The notes: a model not told the origin generated them from the letters alone. Positions 7,751-16,939 are shown, counted from the first letter of the stretch. The stretch is 64,000 bases of DNA from Lysinibacillus macroides (GCF_001281525.1 NZ_LGCI01000005.1:1360824-1424823), one strand, 5' to 3'. Numbers and translations are program-made.

Positions 7751-8107
7751 ATGAAAAAATGGATTTTTCCAATACTGATGTTGATGTTGCTAGCAGCCTG
7801 TCAAAGCCCTAAGCAAGAGGTGCATTATATTGCCAAAAGTGAGCATTGGAAAGCGGTGTATCATAGCAATGCCAAGGAGGGCTTACGCTTATTTTATCTG
7901 GGCGATGACGATGATTTGGGGCCTTTACAAATTACGCTGGAAGGGACAAAGGAATCTCTAACGTTGGATGATGCACAGTTAAACAAAGATGGGTATTATT
8001 CTTTCACGAAAAAAGAAAGTGAGAAAATATTTAAACGAGATACGAAGCCAGAGATTCATATGCACTGGCAATCCAAGAATGAGACTTTAGAAGTAAAAAA
8101 TCATTAG
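7751..8107 (+). CDS. Small lipoprotein, 118 aa
   Basis: A signal peptide with lipobox LLAAC puts the mature N-terminus at Cys17, so it is a lipid-anchored surface protein. The mature part is about 100 residues and beta-rich (GLRLFYLGDDDDLGPLQITL) with an acidic loop. AGGAGGGAATATCC precedes the ATG. It lies 13 nt after the 182-aa gene in the same direction. No family is recognised. Confidence 0.7.
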   Translation: MKKWIFPILMLMLLAACQSPKQEVHYIAKSEHWKAVYHSNAKEGLRLFYLGDDDDLGPLQITLEGTKESLTLDDAQLNKDGYYSFTKKESEKIFKRDTKPEIHMHWQSKNETLEVKNH

Positions 8108-8150
8108 GAGATCGTAAAAATAGGCGAATTGAGTAGCGTGGGGATAGAGT

Positions 8151-8330
8151 GGTCATGAATGGTTTAGAAATCAGTGGAACGATTCAAAAAACAAAAAATG
8201 CTCGATTTATCAAAGTTCTATCATCGATGATGACAGGTTTGATAGTTATTTTTGTGCGATGTGGAATGAATGGCAAGAGGCGGCATGTGATGACCCGCAT
8301 TGTCACTACTGTGTACAACGCCATTGGTAA
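8151..8330 (+). pseudogene. Remnant of a small Cys-rich protein
   Basis: One frame reads RFDSYFCAMWNEWQEAACDD followed by PHCHYCVQRHW and a stop, a strongly protein-like C-terminus with a possible metal-binding cysteine/histidine cluster. Its likely start, ATG 8198 (MLDLSKFYHR), is in another frame, so one frameshift near 8226 separates them. A different frame open from 8149 has no such character and is probably a shadow. Confidence 0.4.
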
Positions 8331-8351
8331 ATTTTTTTCTTTTTTTAGTGT

Positions 8352-8380
8352 TTGACAAAGAATTCACTATTCGTTATAGT
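8352..8380 (+). promoter_or_regulatory. Promoter of the T-box/thrZ transcript
   Basis: TTGACA (8352-8357), a 17-nt spacer and TATAGT (8375-8380) form a near-consensus sigma-A promoter about 20 nt before the T-box leader. Confidence 0.85.
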
Positions 8381-8399
8381 AATTAACAATTTCATACAA

Positions 8400-8660
8400 A
8401 ATGAAATGGGCAATGATAAGGACAAGAGATGCGATTAACCATTTTTAGAGAGGGAGGCCTTGGCTGCAAGCTTCCTAATGTCGTGATCCCATCTTACTAC
8501 CTTGGAGCCGTGCTTGGAAACTTGCACCGTTTTTTTGCGACGTTACAGCAAAATCAATGAGCCACTAGCTTATAAACTAGTGGGAATTTGGGTGGAACCA
8601 CGGGTAATCAACACATGCTCGTCCCTTCTTAGGGGCGGATATGTGTTTTTTTTATCTACA
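8400..8660 (+). promoter_or_regulatory. T-box riboswitch for threonine tRNA
   Basis: The leader contains the T-box core GGGTGGAACCACG near 8590-8603, which forms the antiterminator, followed by a terminator (ACACATG.. pairing with ..ATATGTGT, then eight T, ending about 8655). A candidate specifier codon ACC (Thr) lies at 8499-8501 within the stem I region; this was not confirmed by folding. Uncharged threonine tRNA would favour antitermination and expression of the synthetase downstream. Confidence 0.88.
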
Positions 8661-8709
8661 CAATTATGCCAAGGTGTAATTGATTTTATTACTAAAAGGA
8701 GTAGAGAAC

Positions 8710-10623
8710 ATGTCAAATCAATGTATTCACATTCAATTTCCAGATGGTCAACAACAAGCATTTACAAAAGGTGTGACACTAACCGATATTGCACAAGCAA
8801 TTCGTCCAGAGCTTCGCAAAAAGGCAGTCGCAGGGTGTGTTAACGGAACCATCATTGATTTGACGCGCCCGATTATGGAAGATGCACAAATTACATTGTA
8901 CGATGCAAGCTCAAAGGAAGGCATCGAAGTCATTCGCCATTCTACGGCCCATTTATTAGCTCAGGCGTTTAAACGACTTTATCCACATGCACAATTTGGG
9001 GTAGGACCAGTTATTGAAAATGGCTTTTATTATGATATAGATATTGCTGATACACTGACACCGAGTGATTTGCAGCAAATTGAAAAGAAAATGAAACAAA
9101 TTGTACAGGAAAATATTCCGATTCATAGACGTGAGGTTTCACGTGAAGCAGCGAAGCAATTATTCGCCCATGATGCATTAAAGCTAGAGCTGTTAGAGGC
9201 CATACCTGCTAATGAGCTAGTTACGATATATGAGCAGGGGGAGTTTTACGATTTATGTCGTGGTCCACATGTCCCGTCAACAGGCAAGTTACAGCATTTT
9301 AAATTAATGCATGTGTCGGGCGCTTACTGGCGAGGTGATAGCAATAATCAAATGCTTCAACGTATTTATGGCGTTGCCTTTGCGACAAAGGAAGAACTTC
9401 ACAATCATTTTGTCTTTTTGGAGGAAGCAGAAAAGCGGAATCATCGCAAGCTGGGAAAAGAGCTGTCGTTATTTATGTTTTCAGAGGAAGCACCTGGCAT
9501 GCCCTTCTATTTAGCAAACGGTCAAATTTTGCGTAATGAACTGGAATCTTATTTGCGCCATTTACAAGCAAAATATGACTATAGGGAAGTACGAACACCA
9601 TTGATGATGAACCAACGCTTATGGGAGCAGTCAGGTCACTGGGATCATTATAAGGACAATATGTATTTCACACAGGTGGATGACCAAAGCTTTGCCTTAA
9701 AGCCGATGAACTGTCCTGGGCATATGCTGATTTTCAAAAATGTGTTACATTCCTATCGGGATTTACCAATACGTATGGCAGAATTTGGGCAAGTACACCG
9801 ACACGAATTTAGTGGCGCCTTGAATGGTCTATTACGTGTACGAACTTTTTGTCAGGATGATGCTCATATTTTTGCAACACCAAAGCAAATTGAGGATGAA
9901 ATTGCGCTGGCCTTAAAGATTATAGATGAAGTGTACAGCGTCTTTGGATTTGCGTATACGATTGAATTATCGACACGACCAGATGATTATATGGGTGATT
10001 TGGCACTGTGGGATCAAGCAGAAGCAGCACTTGAAAATGTCCTAAACAATTTAGGTATTGCCTATACAATTAATGCAGGGGACGGAGCTTTCTATGGACC
10101 GAAAATTGACATCCATATTAAAGATGCAATTCAGCGCAGTCATCAATGTGCAACGGTTCAGCTTGATTTCCAGCTACCAGAGAAATTTGATTTAACGTAT
10201 ATTAATGAGCACAATGAAAGGGTGAGACCTGTTGTCATCCATCGTGCAGTGTTTGGCTCAATTGATCGCTTCTTGGGTATTTTAATCGAGCATTTTGGCG
10301 GAGCATTCCCAACTTGGCTAGCACCACAGCAAGTGCAAGTTATTGGGGTAGCAGAGGCACATCAAGGCTATGCCAAGCAAGTAGTAGAAGCCTTACAGCA
10401 GGCACAAATCCGTGTGCAATTAGATGGCCGCCCCGAGAAGCTAGGGAAGAAAATTCGAGAGGCACAGTTACAGAAAATACCATATATTATTGTGATTGGT
10501 GATCGAGAGGTTGCTAATCAAAGTGTAAGTGTACGTAAACATGGGCAGCAGGCCTCTATTGAAAAATCACTGATGCAATTGCTAGAGGGCATAACAGCAG
10601 AAGTGCAGCAAAAAAGTCTATAA
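8710..10623 (+). CDS. thrZ: Threonine-tRNA ligase, ThrZ type
   Basis: A 637-aa class II synthetase that charges tRNA with threonine. In order: TGS domain (about 5-62), the editing-type domain with HSTAHLLAQ near residue 78, the catalytic core with the zinc-ligand motif MNCPGHML near 337, GQVHRHE and VRTFCQDDAHIF, and a C-terminal anticodon-binding domain. The core motifs (GMPFYL, MMNQRLWEQSGHWDHY) match my memory of the B. subtilis ThrZ paralogue better than ThrS. Start ATG 8710 sits behind AAGGAGTAGAGAAC. It is controlled by the T-box leader and stands alone with a terminator. Confidence 0.9.
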   Translation: MSNQCIHIQFPDGQQQAFTKGVTLTDIAQAIRPELRKKAVAGCVNGTIIDLTRPIMEDAQITLYDASSKEGIEVIRHSTAHLLAQAFKRLYPHAQFGVGPVIENGFYYDIDIADTLTPSDLQQIEKKMKQIVQENIPIHRREVSREAAKQLFAHDALKLELLEAIPANELVTIYEQGEFYDLCRGPHVPSTGKLQHFKLMHVSGAYWRGDSNNQMLQRIYGVAFATKEELHNHFVFLEEAEKRNHRKLGKELSLFMFSEEAPGMPFYLANGQILRNELESYLRHLQAKYDYREVRTPLMMNQRLWEQSGHWDHYKDNMYFTQVDDQSFALKPMNCPGHMLIFKNVLHSYRDLPIRMAEFGQVHRHEFSGALNGLLRVRTFCQDDAHIFATPKQIEDEIALALKIIDEVYSVFGFAYTIELSTRPDDYMGDLALWDQAEAALENVLNNLGIAYTINAGDGAFYGPKIDIHIKDAIQRSHQCATVQLDFQLPEKFDLTYINEHNERVRPVVIHRAVFGSIDRFLGILIEHFGGAFPTWLAPQQVQVIGVAEAHQGYAKQVVEALQQAQIRVQLDGRPEKLGKKIREAQLQKIPYIIVIGDREVANQSVSVRKHGQQASIEKSLMQLLEGITAEVQQKSL

Positions 10624-10627
10624 AAGA

Positions 10628-10664
10628 AAGCTTGCTTTGAATCATAAATATTCAAGGCAAGCTT
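10628..10664 (+). terminator. Hairpin terminator after thrZ
   Basis: AAGCTTGC.TTTGAAT pairs with ATTCAAGGCAAGCTT around a 7-nt loop. The T run after it is weak. Confidence 0.65.
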
Positions 10665-10738
10665 GTCATTTTATAAAAAATAGGGCTCCTAAAATGGGTG
10701 TATTGTGCACATATAGTAGAAGCGCTAACATCAGTCGA

Positions 10739-10900
10739 TTAGGAAGTCTTTAAATATTTATTTAGTAGAATGTCCAACTCTTGACTGTAATCTACCACAA
10801 TAGGGTGTGTAAAACCAAGATCCTTTGCTTTTTTATACATAATTCTTCGTTTGATCTCGATTTCTGCCTTCAAGAATTGTTTAAGCAATAAGTTTACCAC
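10739..10900 (-). CDS. Spo0E-family aspartyl-phosphate phosphatase, 53 aa
   Basis: A GTG-start frame behind TAGGAGG encodes a 53-aa peptide: two helices, the second ending in the hallmark SQELDILLNKYL. The I.IKRRIMYKKAKDLGFTHP segment before it matches the first helix. Spo0E-like peptides dephosphorylate Spo0A-P and so restrain sporulation; the SQELD motif is the family signature. It is a stand-alone unit, and supports an endospore former. Which response regulator it acts on is unknown. Confidence 0.85.
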   Translation of the reverse strand: MVNLLLKQFLKAEIEIKRRIMYKKAKDLGFTHPIVVDYSQELDILLNKYLKTS

Positions 10901-11404
10901 AATATTTTCCTCCTATTTTGATCCATACTCATAAAATAAATCCCTTTGACCTCGATTCAACCTTTTCATTGTATATCAAGAAGTATGAAAAAAATGTCAT
11001 ATTGTGTATCACGGGTGAAATTCGTCATATAGTCATAGATAAGGTTATGGTCCCGTAAGATAAAAAAGGAAGAAGATAAATAATACCGCAGTCTACAGGC
11101 ATCTTTTAATTATTTTAATTATGTAGAATAATCAAAAAAATTGTATCCTTTTAACTAATAGGAACATTTTTGGTAGGGTTGAATTTGCGAATTCTGTTAG
11201 TATTTTGTCATATTTTATCAAATTAGCATTGATGCTGTTTAGAAATAGAGGGTGTTATCCACTTAAGAGCAATAGTAGTAATTTTAAGATAATTAATAAA
11301 TGTTGCTTTTAAGTTTTCTATCAATCTACTACACGTAAGAGTAGAAGATAAGGAGTCTAGTATCGCCTAGAAAGGTGCATAAGAGGAGCTATTAGCGAGC
11401 CACT
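10901..11404. other. AT-rich gene-free stretch
   Basis: Apart from the likely promoter of the Spo0E-type gene on the minus strand, nothing is recognised here. No frame has a ribosome binding site and protein-like composition. Confidence 0.4.
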
Positions 11405-11727
11405 TCAGGTATATGTCGTTAACGGTAGATAGCGATAAGACATAGCAATTAGTACTGTGCCCATTCCCACCATAAACCGAATAATCGTCCATTCTGGAAT
11501 GTACCGAAATGGAAGATCTCTTAACGTAAAAACCTTGCTTGTATAAAGCCACATTTTTCATCATTGGTAAGCAGCAAAGCTATTGTTTGACTTTCGATAC
11601 TAATAAAGGCTTCTAGGCTAACGGGAGTCATTGACTGGAATGTTATCGTTTGACCAGTTGAAAATTTTTTGAGATATTTCTCCCTTGTACTTCTCGCAAC
11701 GCCTTTATTAATAAATGTTTTTATCAT
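11405..11727 (-). pseudogene. Degenerate small membrane-protein gene
   Basis: The minus strand opens MIKTFINKGVARSTREKYLK and runs 68 codons to a stop. In a different frame, just beyond, a coherent end reads DLPFRYIPEWTIIRFMVGMG and TVLIAMSYRYLPL, a membrane segment. The two may be halves of one gene split by a frameshift near 11521. No family is recognised. Confidence 0.3.
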
Positions 11728-11800
11728 AACAAAAGTGTGCGATAGAGAGGAGAGCTATGTTAAAATATGCCATAGTATAATAAAGAGAGAGGGTAGAGGA

Positions 11801-12385
11801 ATGCAGACAGTCTATTTTCAAAACTTATTAGCCTATTTACCTGAGCAGGAATAACTCCAATTACAGCAGGCAAGGGGTGCAACAGATAAACAAATTCAAG
11901 CTTTGCTGAAAATTTTCCCAAACTGTCCCCAAGCCTTACTAGAGCTTTTACAGGATATCAATGGGACCTATTATTGTCAGCATGGCAAAGAAACAATCAG
12001 CGTTCTTGTACTAGGCTCTGATGTAGGGGATTATCCATACTATTTGAAGTCTGTGGAGCAAATAGTGGCGGATTATCATGAGAAACGTGAAACTATTTTT
12101 GAAAGGTATAAAGAATTTTTAGAGCATGTGGAGATAGATGAAAAGATTAATAGACATGTGCCCTTGAATGAACGATTATGCTTTGCAGATTGCATGAATA
12201 ATGGTGGAACGTCAAGCCTATATATTGATTTTTCGCCAAATGAAGCGGGACAGGTTGGCCAGGTGGTGCGTTATGTGCATGATCCTGATAGCTTTGCGGT
12301 GATCGCTTCTTCCTTTGAGGAATACTTACAGCAACTTATGGAAGGGGACTATGAATTTACGGCAATTTATGAGGAGGAGTTTTAA
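11801..12385 (+). pseudogene. SMI1/KNR4 (SUKH)-like protein with an in-frame stop
   Basis: The frame begins MQTVYFQNLLAYLPEQE behind AGAGGGTAGAGGA, hits TAA at 11852-11854, and continues in the same frame for 177 more codons: ATDKQIQALLKIFPNCPQAL, then LLELLQDINGTYYC and a C-terminal half ending SSFEEYLQQLMEGDYEF. The layout fits SMI1/KNR4-like proteins, many of which act as immunity proteins to polymorphic toxins. A single GAA to TAA change would explain the break. Restart at TTG 11903 is possible but has no clear site. Confidence 0.65.
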
Positions 12386-12401
12386 GCTCATATAATAGAT
12401 A

Positions 12402-12436
12402 GCAAGCCTCACCACAAACGTAGGGTGAGGCTTTCG
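12402..12436. terminator. Bidirectional terminator between convergent genes
   Basis: AGCCTCACC pairs with GGGTGAGGCT; T-rich tails lie on both sides, serving the SUKH-like gene and the methyltransferase. Confidence 0.8.
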
Positions 12437-12437
12437 T

Positions 12438-13175
12438 TTATTTTTTTACTTTGATAAATAGAAAGGACGGTCTGCGTAGCTCTTTTTCAATGGAAGGGAG
12501 CTGTTGAATGGCTTCTTGGCTTGGAATCGGTTCTACGATTTTATCAATTGTTAACCCATAAGCAATCAATGTATTGACCATCGTTGCAAGAGTGCGATGA
12601 TATTTGAGAACACCATCCACTAACCATGTCTGCTGACGCAAGCCCTCTTCTTGATAATGATCAATAGCATAGTAAAGACGGCTGCCCTCTTCGTCATAGG
12701 CCCAGTTATCCTCGTTTGTCCTACGTGCTGTAGTAATGGGGTACTCTACAGAGAAAATAAAGACGCCACCTGGACAAAGCATTCGAGCGATTTGACCAAT
12801 AACCTTATCGAAATTCTGTACATAATGAAGGGAAAGCGAGCTTGTAATACAATCAAAGCTATGAGGAGGCGCTTGATAATCCTCAATAGCTTGTAGATAA
12901 TAGTCAATTTGCGGATGGGCCTGTTCAAGCTTAGCGATGGCTAACATATTACTCGAAATATCTAATGCCGTGACATGCTTAGTGCGCTGCTCGATACAAT
13001 ACTTAGCAAATTCGCCCATGCCACAGCCGATATCAAGGAGAGATAAATCTGTTAATGGTGGCAATAAAGATTTCAGGGTGGGCTGTTCAAGTAGTCGATT
13101 ATAATTAAAGGCCTTTTGGCGCAAAGCCTTATATTCTTGAAAAAATAGTGGGTGATCATAAATATTTTGTGTCAT
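12438..13175 (-). CDS. Class I SAM-dependent methyltransferase
   Basis: A 245-aa protein of the UbiE/BioC-like small-molecule methyltransferase group. Motif I reads LLDIGCGMGEFAKYC near residue 45, motif II VTALDIS near 67, and FDCITSSLSLHYVQN near 107 is motif IV. GGAGGTTAACG precedes the ATG. The substrate cannot be told. It stands alone, convergent with the SUKH remnant. Confidence 0.8.
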   Translation of the reverse strand: MTQNIYDHPLFFQEYKALRQKAFNYNRLLEQPTLKSLLPPLTDLSLLDIGCGMGEFAKYCIEQRTKHVTALDISSNMLAIAKLEQAHPQIDYYLQAIEDYQAPPHSFDCITSSLSLHYVQNFDKVIGQIARMLCPGGVFIFSVEYPITTARRTNEDNWAYDEEGSRLYYAIDHYQEEGLRQQTWLVDGVLKYHRTLATMVNTLIAYGLTIDKIVEPIPSQEAIQQLPSIEKELRRPSFLFIKVKK

Positions 13176-13328
13176 CGTTAACCTCCAGCTTTATGGAACA
13201 TAACGTTATGTTATTTGTGCGCATCTTCATTGTCCCATGGTAGCATAAAAAGAAATACACTTTTATTAAAATTTTAGTAGGATGTAGATAGAAGTATGTC
13301 AAATTTTGCCTAATAGTGAAGTAAAGGG

Positions 13329-13655
13329 GATTAATCCAGTGAAAGCTTCGCTCAATAAGAGGATGAAAGTGATCAATCCAGTGAAAGCTTCGCTCAATAA
13401 GAGGATGAAAGTGATCAATCCAGTGAAAGCTTCGCTCAATAAGAGGATGAAAGTGATCAATCTAGTGAAAGCTTCGCTCAATAATAGGATAAAAGTGATC
13501 AATCTAGTGAAAGCTTCGCTCAATAATAGGGTAAAAGTGATCAATTCAAAGAATGCAACGTCCATATAGCATTATAAAAATGATCAACTCAGCAAAAACG
13601 CCGCTCCATTCGCAACCACAGGGGATCAATTCAATCAAACCAATTAACCGCCATT
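13329..13655. repeat. 42-bp tandem repeat array A
   Basis: Units begin with GATCAAT (first GATTAAT) at 13329, 13371, 13413, 13455, 13497, 13539, 13582 and 13624, a 42-bp period with one 43. The first five units are nearly identical; the last three decay. Each holds CTTCGCTCA and GAAAGTGATCAAT separated by 10 variable bases. Both strands stay open because 42 is a multiple of three, but neither has a ribosome binding site or protein-like composition. Array B at 43.98 kb carries the same cores with the same spacing. Confidence 0.9.
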
Positions 13656-13658
13656 CAA

Positions 13659-13690
13659 AAAAGACATTCTACAGTGAGAATGTCTTTTAA
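13659..13690 (-). terminator. Terminator after cspB-like gene
   Basis: AAAAGACATTCT and AGAATGTCTTTT form a 12-bp stem with T runs on both sides. Confidence 0.8.
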
Positions 13691-13716
13691 TGTTGCACGT
13701 CTATGTTAGGTGAAGA

Positions 13717-13917
13717 TTATAGTTTCACTACATTCGTTGCTTGAGGTCCACGGCTACCTTCTTCTACGCCGAATTCTACCTTTTGTCCCTCTTCTAATGT
13801 TTTGAAGCCATCTGATTGGATTGCTGAGAAATGTACGAATACGTCATTGCCGCCTTCCACTGCGATGAAGCCAAAACCTTTTTCTGCGTTAAACCATTTT
13901 ACTGTTCCTTGTGTCAT
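13717..13917 (-). CDS. Cold-shock protein
   Basis: A 66-aa single cold-shock domain: [20 protein letters not shown] carries RNP1 (KGFGFI), followed by [10 protein letters not shown] (RNP2). It binds single-stranded RNA and DNA and works as an RNA chaperone. ATG 13917 follows GGGAGGGTGTTTAC. An untranslated leader of unclear length lies upstream. A second csp gene at 51.6 kb is about 85 percent alike. Confidence 0.93.
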   Translation of the reverse strand: MTQGTVKWFNAEKGFGFIAVEGGNDVFVHFSAIQSDGFKTLEEGQKVEFGVEEGSRGPQATNVVKL

Positions 13918-14094
13918 GTAAACACCCTCCCAAAAAAATTCAACAATCAATTACTTCAATAGCAAGTTGAACCTATGTTTCTTCATCGTAGCGCTTGAAG
14001 GAATATAATCATTACCTTCATTATAATACAGATTTGAGCAGATATCCAGTAAATTCCGCTTTTAGTAAGAAAAATATATATTCCTACATGCTGA

Positions 14095-14721
14095 CTAGTC
14101 GATCCAGGCCTTTTCCTTAGCGACGATGACAGCCTCTGCACGTGATTCTACATTCAGCTTAACAAAAAGCTTCGATAAATAATTTTCTACGGTGCGCTGT
14201 GTCACACCTATGGCGGAGGCAATGGCTTTATTTGTACAGCCTTGGGCAACAAGCTGTAAAATTTCCTGTTCTTTATCACTGAGTAAGATTTCCTGCTGAA
14301 CATTTGGTAAATTGGTGCGTTGCTGAATAAAGTCTAAAAAATCAGCGGCCAGTAAAATTTCACCACGAAACGCTGCCTGAATTGTTTGAATCACTTGCTC
14401 CTTCGTTGCCAGCTTCGATAATAAACCATCAATTTTTTTCTCAATTAAAAGCTCATAATAATCGGATAGCTCATAGCCTGTATAAAGAATAATTAATGCC
14501 TCTGGCTGCTTTTTCTTAATGATTTCGGATAGCTGGATACCATTGATTGGCTTCATATTAATGTCAATAAGAAATAGCTGAAAGGTTTCTGATTCCATTC
14601 TTGTTAGCACCGCAGCGCTATCCTGCTCCGTTTCGATGTGGACATTGGTTAAATCCTGTAACAAGGTTTTCGTACCATCTAAAACGACAGGATGATCATC
14701 TATAATCAATATATTCATCAT
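14095..14721 (-). CDS. NarL/ComA-type response regulator
   Basis: A 208-aa two-domain regulator. Receiver domain: acidic pair DD at residues 8-9, phospho-acceptor Asp53 (LFLIDINMKP), Lys near 103. C-terminal LuxR-type helix-turn-helix: LSDKEQEILQLVAQGCTNKA then IGVTQRTVENYLSKLF. I chose ATG 14721 (MMNILIID) behind CAGGAGGACGG; the frame is open upstream inside the kinase gene. It overlaps the kinase by 26 nt, so the two are coupled. It is the likely binder of the repeated boxes at 16977-17053. Confidence 0.85.
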   Translation of the reverse strand: MMNILIIDDHPVVLDGTKTLLQDLTNVHIETEQDSAAVLTRMESETFQLFLIDINMKPINGIQLSEIIKKKQPEALIILYTGYELSDYYELLIEKKIDGLLSKLATKEQVIQTIQAAFRGEILLAADFLDFIQQRTNLPNVQQEILLSDKEQEILQLVAQGCTNKAIASAIGVTQRTVENYLSKLFVKLNVESRAEAVIVAKEKAWID

Positions 14722-16939
14722 ATGAATCTCCGTCCTCCTGTATTTGAATAAAAATATGCATCCCTTCATTGCGACTTGACTGAATTGTAATCGTACCATT
14801 AAAAGCACGGACACGCTCTCGAATACCGTTAATGCCCATCGAAGCGGAGGACTGCATTAATTGCTCAATATCACAGCCAACACCATTATCATCATATTGC
14901 AACGTAAAGCCATGGGGAATGGCTTGTAATTGCAGCGAAACCTCTGTTGCTTCAGCATGCTTAATGGCGTTATTGAAAAGCTCCTGCACAAGACGATAGA
15001 CAACTAAATGAAGCGTAGCATCCTGAAAGTGTATGCGTTCTATATGTGTAGTTAATAAAAAATCAGCACGTATTTTTATCTTTTGGATTAATTTTTTTAA
15101 GGCCATTTGTAAACCAAATGTGTCCAAAAGAGGTGGGCTTAAGTTTTCACAATACTCGCGTAAGTCCTTCGAGGCATTTAAGAGCTGCTCTCGAATATCG
15201 AGAACGCGTTCTTTTCTAATGACTGCAGACTCTGCAAGCACATCCAGCTCCCTTGCCAAATGAAGCTGCTCCTGCAAAATAGTATCATGTAATTCCTGCG
15301 CTAAAATACTTTTTTCCTTCTCAATAATATTCCATAATAGCTTATCGAGCCAAGGCAGTGCTGTATCACTAGTATTTTTCATATGCTGAATTTCACGTAC
15401 TAAATCCTCAATTAACTGTAAATTATTAATAAACATCGACACATACAGCGCTAGCAATTCTAACCATAGCAGCTCTTCCTTTTGCAGGGCATGTCTAATT
15501 TCAAGTATGATTTTTTCATCACCCGCATCATGCAATAACAACTGTGTATAGTTGTCTTGCTGCTTGATGGTGGTGTTTTCCTCTGTAACAGTTTGAATAT
15601 AAAAGGCGGTTGTGCCAAGTTTTTCAGTAATTTCGTAGGTAAAGCGCTCTAACAGCTCCTGCTGTGTTTTCGCTTTCCCCATACGCTGCACCGCGGCATA
15701 TAAATTATGTACATAATTGCCAGTAGAGGAGAAAATAATTTTCCGATATTTAAAATCGATACGCTCCTTGATATAAAAGCTCGCCAGTATCACCATAAAA
15801 ACAAGCAAAAAGATACTTGTGAGATGGACGATGGATAGCTGCCCCATAAATAAGAGCGCAATACCTGCTGTTAGCAACAACGCGCTAAAAAATGCTAATG
15901 TCGAATAGTAACGTAAACGTGATAATTGGTATTCAATATCAAATAGCCGTTCATTCACCTGAATAAATAAGAAGGAGAAAGGAATGAACAATAAAAATAA
16001 TGCTGCCACCTCTGCATGGAGTAAGGGGTTATGCCCTAAAATTTCAGGTGTTACAAAGAATAATAGAAATGGTAAAAAAGGAACAATAAAGGCAATAGCA
16101 ATTAAACGCAGCTTCGCCAATTTCGTGCGTAAATAGCTTGTCACTAAAATATAAATTGCATAGAGCACAAGTAGGGCAAATAAGCTTAAGTTTAATGGCG
16201 GCGTTAGTGCTCGCATTGTGGGTATAAATCCTTCTATTATGTAACAGCAAGGAATAATAAGCGGTAGCAGATAGAGCCACTTGCTATGCATATACGACCA
16301 TTGAATATGTTGATAATGGAAAAAATGCTGTAAAAAGTGGATAAAGAGCACCATGCATAAAACAATGCAAACTCCAATCACAATTCCCCCAATAAAATTG
16401 CCTCGTGCTGAAGCCCCTGTACTAATATAGGCTAGGGAGCATGTTAATAAAAATAAGGTTAATAAAAACATCGGTACATTATTTTTATTGCGATAGCCTA
16501 AATACAGAGCGACGACAAAAGCTAATAGAAAATAAAAGATGGGGAATAAAATTTGCAAATATAATTCTTCCGGAATGTCTCTATGCTTCACAGTAATGGC
16601 ATGAACTGTGTGATCACGCTTCTGAATCGTTAGTGTATTGGCACTTCGAATCACAGCATCAAGTTGTACGGAACGATTCTCTAAGGCTGGCTTTCCATCA
16701 ATTGTAACAACAATATCGCCCTTTTCAATATTTTTTTGCTGTGCCCATTGCGGATAGTAGGGATCGACAATCACTGGCTGACCATTTGTTATATCAAGAG
16801 TAATACTAATAAAGGGTGTTTGAATGGCAATCCCTAATACATAGATGCCAAGCACTAAATAAAGTAAAAAAATACTATATGTCCATGTTTTCATTGCCAA
16901 ATCTCTATTATGTCTATCATCATAATGCCTCCAATTCAT
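14696..16939 (-). CDS. ComP-like sensor histidine kinase
   Basis: A 747-aa membrane kinase. After the first membrane segment comes an extracytoplasmic PDZ-like stretch (YPQWAQQKNIEKGDIVVTID, about 60-100), then seven or so membrane segments to about 380, with AYISTGASARGNFIGG and FDIEYQLSRLRYY as in B. subtilis ComP. The cytoplasmic part has the H-box (AQELHDTILQEQ, His near 551), N-box (ELFNNAIKHAEA) and G-box (DDNGVGCD). ComP senses the ComX pheromone; no comX or comQ is seen here, so the signal is unknown. MKTW at 16894 is an alternative start. Confidence 0.85.
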   Translation of the reverse strand: MNWRHYDDRHNRDLAMKTWTYSIFLLYLVLGIYVLGIAIQTPFISITLDITNGQPVIVDPYYPQWAQQKNIEKGDIVVTIDGKPALENRSVQLDAVIRSANTLTIQKRDHTVHAITVKHRDIPEELYLQILFPIFYFLLAFVVALYLGYRNKNNVPMFLLTLFLLTCSLAYISTGASARGNFIGGIVIGVCIVLCMVLFIHFLQHFFHYQHIQWSYMHSKWLYLLPLIIPCCYIIEGFIPTMRALTPPLNLSLFALLVLYAIYILVTSYLRTKLAKLRLIAIAFIVPFLPFLLFFVTPEILGHNPLLHAEVAALFLLFIPFSFLFIQVNERLFDIEYQLSRLRYYSTLAFFSALLLTAGIALLFMGQLSIVHLTSIFLLVFMVILASFYIKERIDFKYRKIIFSSTGNYVHNLYAAVQRMGKAKTQQELLERFTYEITEKLGTTAFYIQTVTEENTTIKQQDNYTQLLLHDAGDEKIILEIRHALQKEELLWLELLALYVSMFINNLQLIEDLVREIQHMKNTSDTALPWLDKLLWNIIEKEKSILAQELHDTILQEQLHLARELDVLAESAVIRKERVLDIREQLLNASKDLREYCENLSPPLLDTFGLQMALKKLIQKIKIRADFLLTTHIERIHFQDATLHLVVYRLVQELFNNAIKHAEATEVSLQLQAIPHGFTLQYDDNGVGCDIEQLMQSSASMGINGIRERVRAFNGTITIQSSRNEGMHIFIQIQEDGDSYDEYIDYR

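Noticed and set aside
8149..8355. 68-codon frame before the T-box
   Set aside because: Composition is not protein-like and a different frame over the same bases has a clear Cys/Trp-rich ending.
13299..13569. Open frames on both strands across the 42-bp repeat (87-88 codons of 14-residue repeats)
   Set aside because: The period is a multiple of three, so frames stay open by chance; no ribosome binding site, and the two strands give equally plausible low-complexity peptides.
13329..13655. CRISPR array
   Set aside because: Units are contiguous with no unique spacers, and no cas gene is near.
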